Position numbers and translations under genes: made by a program. Shown here piece by piece: positions 6,177 to 8,093 of a stretch of 8,093 bases of DNA. Each line of letters starts with the position of its first letter. The stretch's first letter is position 1. Source of the stretch: Ruminococcus sp. UBA3855 (lineage in GTDB: Bacteria > Bacillota > Clostridia > Oscillospirales > Ruminococcaceae); contig DGHF01000132.1 of the NCBI GenBank assembly GCA_002392545.1, positions 3,462 through 11,554 on the forward strand. The letters run 5' to 3'. Under the pieces are notes generated by a model. The model made no database searches, was not told where the DNA came from, and saw only the letters and a list, made by a program, of their open reading frames with translations.

Positions 6177-7532
6177 TCAAACAACACCTTGAGCCTTCAT
6201 AGCTTCTGCAACTTTCAGGAAGCCGGCAATGTTTGCACCTGCTACGAGGTCATCGCCCAGACCATAGGTATTGGCAGCCTTGATAGAGCTTTCAAAGATA
6301 TTCTTCATAATACCCTTCAACTTTTCGTCAACTTCTTCAGCAGACCAGTTGTATCTCAGAGAGTTCTGGCTCATTTCCAGACCAGAAACAGCTACACCGC
6401 CGGCATTAACAGCCTTGGAAGGTGCAACAATAACGCCCTTGCTCTTCAGGAATGCGATTGCTTCATTGGATGTAGGCATATTAGAAACTTCTACATAGTA
6501 CTTGACACCATTAGCAACAATCTTTTCAGCTTCAACCATGCCAACTTCATTCTGTGTAGCACAAGGCATGATAATGTCAGCCTTGACACCCCACGGCTTT
6601 TCACCAGCGTGGAACTCAACACCTTCAAACTTATCAGCGTAATCCTGTACACGGTTACGGCAGGAAGCACGCATTTCGAGCAGGTAGTTAACCTTTTCTT
6701 CTGTGCTGATACCTTCAGGGTCATATACATAGCCGTCAGGACCAGAAATAGTTACAACCTTACCACCGAGTTCATTAACCTTCTTGATAGTACCCCAAGC
6801 AACATTACCAAAGCCGGATACTGCAACAGTCTTGCCCTTGATAGTATCGCCGAAATGTTCCAGCATATTGACAGTGTAGTAAACTGCACCATAACCAGTT
6901 GCTTCCGGACGAATCAGAGAACCGCCGTATTCCATGCCCTTACCAGTCAGAACACCAGTAAATTCATTGCGGATTCTCTTATACTGACCGAACAGATAGC
7001 CGATTTCACGACCGCCAACACCAATGTCACCAGCGGGAACGTCGGTATTAGGACCAATGTGCTTGCAAAGTTCAGTCATGAAGCTCTGGCAGAAACGCAT
7101 TACTTCTGCATCAGACTTGCCCTGCGGGTCAAAGTCAGAACCGCCCTTGCCACCGCCCATGGGCAGGGATGTGAGGGAATTCTTGAAAATCTGCTCAAAG
7201 CCGAGGAACTTAATAATTCCGATATATACATTGGGAGCGAATCTCAGACCGCCCTTGTACGGACCGATTGCAGAATTAAATTCTACACGGAATCCACGGT
7301 TTACTTGTACCTTACCGTTATCATCTACCCACGGAACACGGAACACAATCTGACGCTCCGGCTCTACGATTCTCTCAAATACACCTGCTTCAATGAGGTC
7401 AGGTCTTGCTTCTGCGAGCGGTTCAACGGATTCAAATACTTCTGTTACGGTCTGGATGAATTCGGGTTCACCCTGATTTCTTGCCTTTACTCTCTCCAAA
7501 AGGTCGAGGAGATACTGATTTTTCAACGCCAT
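6177..7532 (-). CDS. gdhA: Glutamate dehydrogenase, hexameric class
   Basis: It catalyses reversible amination of 2-oxoglutarate by ammonia to glutamate in the cytosol, linking carbon and nitrogen metabolism. At 451 residues it has the normal length of the hexameric family. The N-terminal domain carries the substrate site: YKGGLRFAP (Lys93), Lys117, PMGGGKGGSDFDP (catalytic Lys129) and PAGDIGVGGRE (Asp169). The C-terminal Rossmann domain has SGFGNVAWG (239-247) and SGPDGYVYDPEG (263-274), followed by PCATQNE and NAGGVAVSG. It strongly resembles the Clostridium symbiosum enzyme, which prefers NAD+, so NAD+ or NADP+ use is left open. The ATG at 7532 is chosen over an in-frame TTG at 7538 because AGGAGG (7548-7543) lies 10 bases from the ATG but only 4 from the TTG. 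Lysines are nearly all AAG, suggesting high expression. It is flanked by its own promoter and a strong terminator, so it is probably monocistronic. Confidence 0.98.
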   Translation of the reverse strand: MALKNQYLLDLLERVKARNQGEPEFIQTVTEVFESVEPLAEARPDLIEAGVFERIVEPERQIVFRVPWVDDNGKVQVNRGFRVEFNSAIGPYKGGLRFAPNVYIGIIKFLGFEQIFKNSLTSLPMGGGKGGSDFDPQGKSDAEVMRFCQSFMTELCKHIGPNTDVPAGDIGVGGREIGYLFGQYKRIRNEFTGVLTGKGMEYGGSLIRPEATGYGAVYYTVNMLEHFGDTIKGKTVAVSGFGNVAWGTIKKVNELGGKVVTISGPDGYVYDPEGISTEEKVNYLLEMRASCRNRVQDYADKFEGVEFHAGEKPWGVKADIIMPCATQNEVGMVEAEKIVANGVKYYVEVSNMPTSNEAIAFLKSKGVIVAPSKAVNAGGVAVSGLEMSQNSLRYNWSAEEVDEKLKGIMKNIFESSIKAANTYGLGDDLVAGANIAGFLKVAEAMKAQGVV

Positions 7533-7542
7533 TGTCAAAAAA

Positions 7543-7548
7543 CCTCCT
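7543..7548 (-). promoter_or_regulatory. gdhA ribosome binding site (AGGAGG)
   Basis: A perfect AGGAGG lies 10 bases before the ATG at 7532. It is too close (4 bases) to the TTG at 7538 for that codon to be the likely start. The protein therefore should begin MALKNQ. Confidence 0.75.
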
Positions 7549-7599
7549 ATACAAAATTCCGCCAGTGGAAAACAACTGTATTTCCCTCACGGTATTTTT

Positions 7600-7628
7600 A
7601 TTATAGCACATTCTTTTTGAAAATGCAA
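7600..7628 (-). promoter_or_regulatory. Strong sigma-A promoter of gdhA
   Basis: -35 TTGCAT (7628-7623), a 17-base spacer and a perfect -10 TATAAT (7605-7600), preceded by TGC, the extended -10 element. Long A and T runs at 7630-7660 upstream resemble an UP element. The predicted start near 7593 gives a leader of about 60 bases. This suits a highly expressed central-metabolism gene. Confidence 0.85.
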
Positions 7629-7667
7629 GTATTTTTTTGAAAAAAAATTATTTTATTCAATACATAC

Positions 7668-7686
7668 AAAAACAATGAATGTTTTT
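7668..7686 (-). terminator. Weak possible terminator after the XRE gene
   Basis: AAAAACA (7686-7680) pairs with TGTTTTT (7674-7668) around a 5-base loop in the minus-strand RNA, about 30 bases past the XRE stop codon. The stem is only 7 pairs, nearly all A-T, and the U-run lies within it, so it may not end transcription efficiently. I see no better terminator before the gdhA promoter. Confidence 0.25.
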
Positions 7687-7716
7687 ATGGATTTTGCAAA
7701 CAGTTTTCAACAGCGA

Positions 7717-8052
7717 TTATTTTTTCTGGTCTGCAATCATTTTCAGAATGCATTCTTCTGCACTGCTCCAAGAATGGCAGGTCAAAAAATTCCGAAGTGT
7801 CATAATAGAACGATATAACTCAAGTTTTTCATTATCCATAGAGGTTTTCTTTTCATTTGTAAGTCCTGCAAGGTAATCCAGTGAAACACCGTAATATTTC
7901 GCAAGAATAATTGCTTTTTCAAGGGGAATATCTGTTTCGCCACGTTCATATTTTCCATAATGATTCATAGATACCCCAATCAAATCAGCAACTTGTTTTT
8001 GTGTCAAGTCCGCATCTTCCTTCAAATCTTTCAATCTTTGGTAAAACCCCAT
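7717..8052 (-). CDS. XRE-family helix-turn-helix transcriptional regulator (111 aa)
   Basis: This is a small DNA-binding protein. Residues about 4-63 form a Cro/C1-type HTH domain: RLKDLKEDADLTQKQVADLI, then VSMNHYGKYERGETDIP and a closing helix ending VSLDYLAGL. The recognition helix is around 27-37. The remaining 45 residues, including a Cys-containing stretch (TCHSWSSAEEC), match no domain I know and could mediate dimerisation or ligand sensing. No membrane segment or peptidase motif is present. The ATG follows GAAAGG (8068-8063) by 10 bases. The next gene, gdhA, has its own promoter 112 bases past this stop, so the two need not be cotranscribed. The target is unknown: its own promoter or the gdhA promoter are the obvious candidates, without direct evidence. 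There are no neighbouring phage or toxin genes in view, so a prophage or antitoxin role is not suggested. Confidence 0.92.
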   Translation of the reverse strand: MGFYQRLKDLKEDADLTQKQVADLIGVSMNHYGKYERGETDIPLEKAIILAKYYGVSLDYLAGLTNEKKTSMDNEKLELYRSIMTLRNFLTCHSWSSAEECILKMIADQKK

Positions 8053-8076
8053 AAAAATACAACCTTTCTATTGTAG

Positions 8077-8082
8077 ATTATA
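8077..8082 (-). promoter_or_regulatory. Extended -10 box of the XRE gene promoter
   Basis: TGGTATAAT on the minus strand gives a perfect TATAAT with the TG extension. Transcription should start near 8070, about 18 bases before the ATG. The -35 region, if there is one, lies beyond the right edge. Confidence 0.65.
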
Positions 8083-8093
8083 CCAAAATTATA

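Noticed and set aside
7560..7567. CACTGGCG in the gdhA leader, also present in the CBM4-GH9 leader (2259-2252)
   Set aside because: An 8-base match in two leaders can easily occur by chance, and the surrounding bases and structures differ.
6189..7640. A 483-codon open frame on the plus strand, antisense to gdhA
   Set aside because: It is a shadow of gdhA. Long antisense frames to glutamate dehydrogenase genes are common and have been misannotated as a separate NAD-specific glutamate dehydrogenase. The gdhA frame is full length with all catalytic residues and its own promoter and RBS.

Overview
The window looks like the chromosome of a cellulosome-forming, cellulolytic Ruminococcus-type bacterium (Bacillota, Clostridia, Oscillospiraceae/Ruminococcaceae). 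The evidence is a GH9 cellulase ending in a type I-like dockerin, a second GH9 with a CBM4-like plus Ig-like N-terminal half, a glutamate dehydrogenase close to clostridial enzymes, and sigma-A-type promoters with GGAGG-type ribosome binding sites. I cannot name the species. There is no phage, transposon, CRISPR array, rRNA or tRNA that I can support.

All six genes lie on the minus strand, so transcription runs from right to left. From the right: a small XRE-family DNA-binding protein (8052-7717) with an extended -10 promoter at the window edge; glutamate dehydrogenase (7532-6177) with its own strong promoter and a strong terminator-like hairpin after it; two tandem paralogues of unknown function (6051-5494 and 5475-4957); a secreted GH9-CBM3c-dockerin endoglucanase (4837-2516) with a near-consensus promoter overlapped by a catabolite-repression (cre)-like palindrome; and a secreted CBM4-Ig-GH9 cellulase (2201 to beyond base 1), cut by the left edge, with its own promoter and a 150-base structured leader.

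The two cellulases have the architectures usually paired in cellulosomal bacteria: a CBM3c type (typically a processive endoglucanase) and a CbhA/CelK-like type (typically an exo-acting or mixed-action enzyme). Both have signal peptides and should act together outside the cell on crystalline cellulose. Glutamate dehydrogenase is the central ammonia/glutamate enzyme, and ammonia is the usual nitrogen source of such bacteria. The least explained part is the paralogue pair: conserved, aromatic-rich, cytosolic-looking proteins whose first ribosome binding site sits only a few bases after the terminator-like hairpin, with no promoter visible between them.
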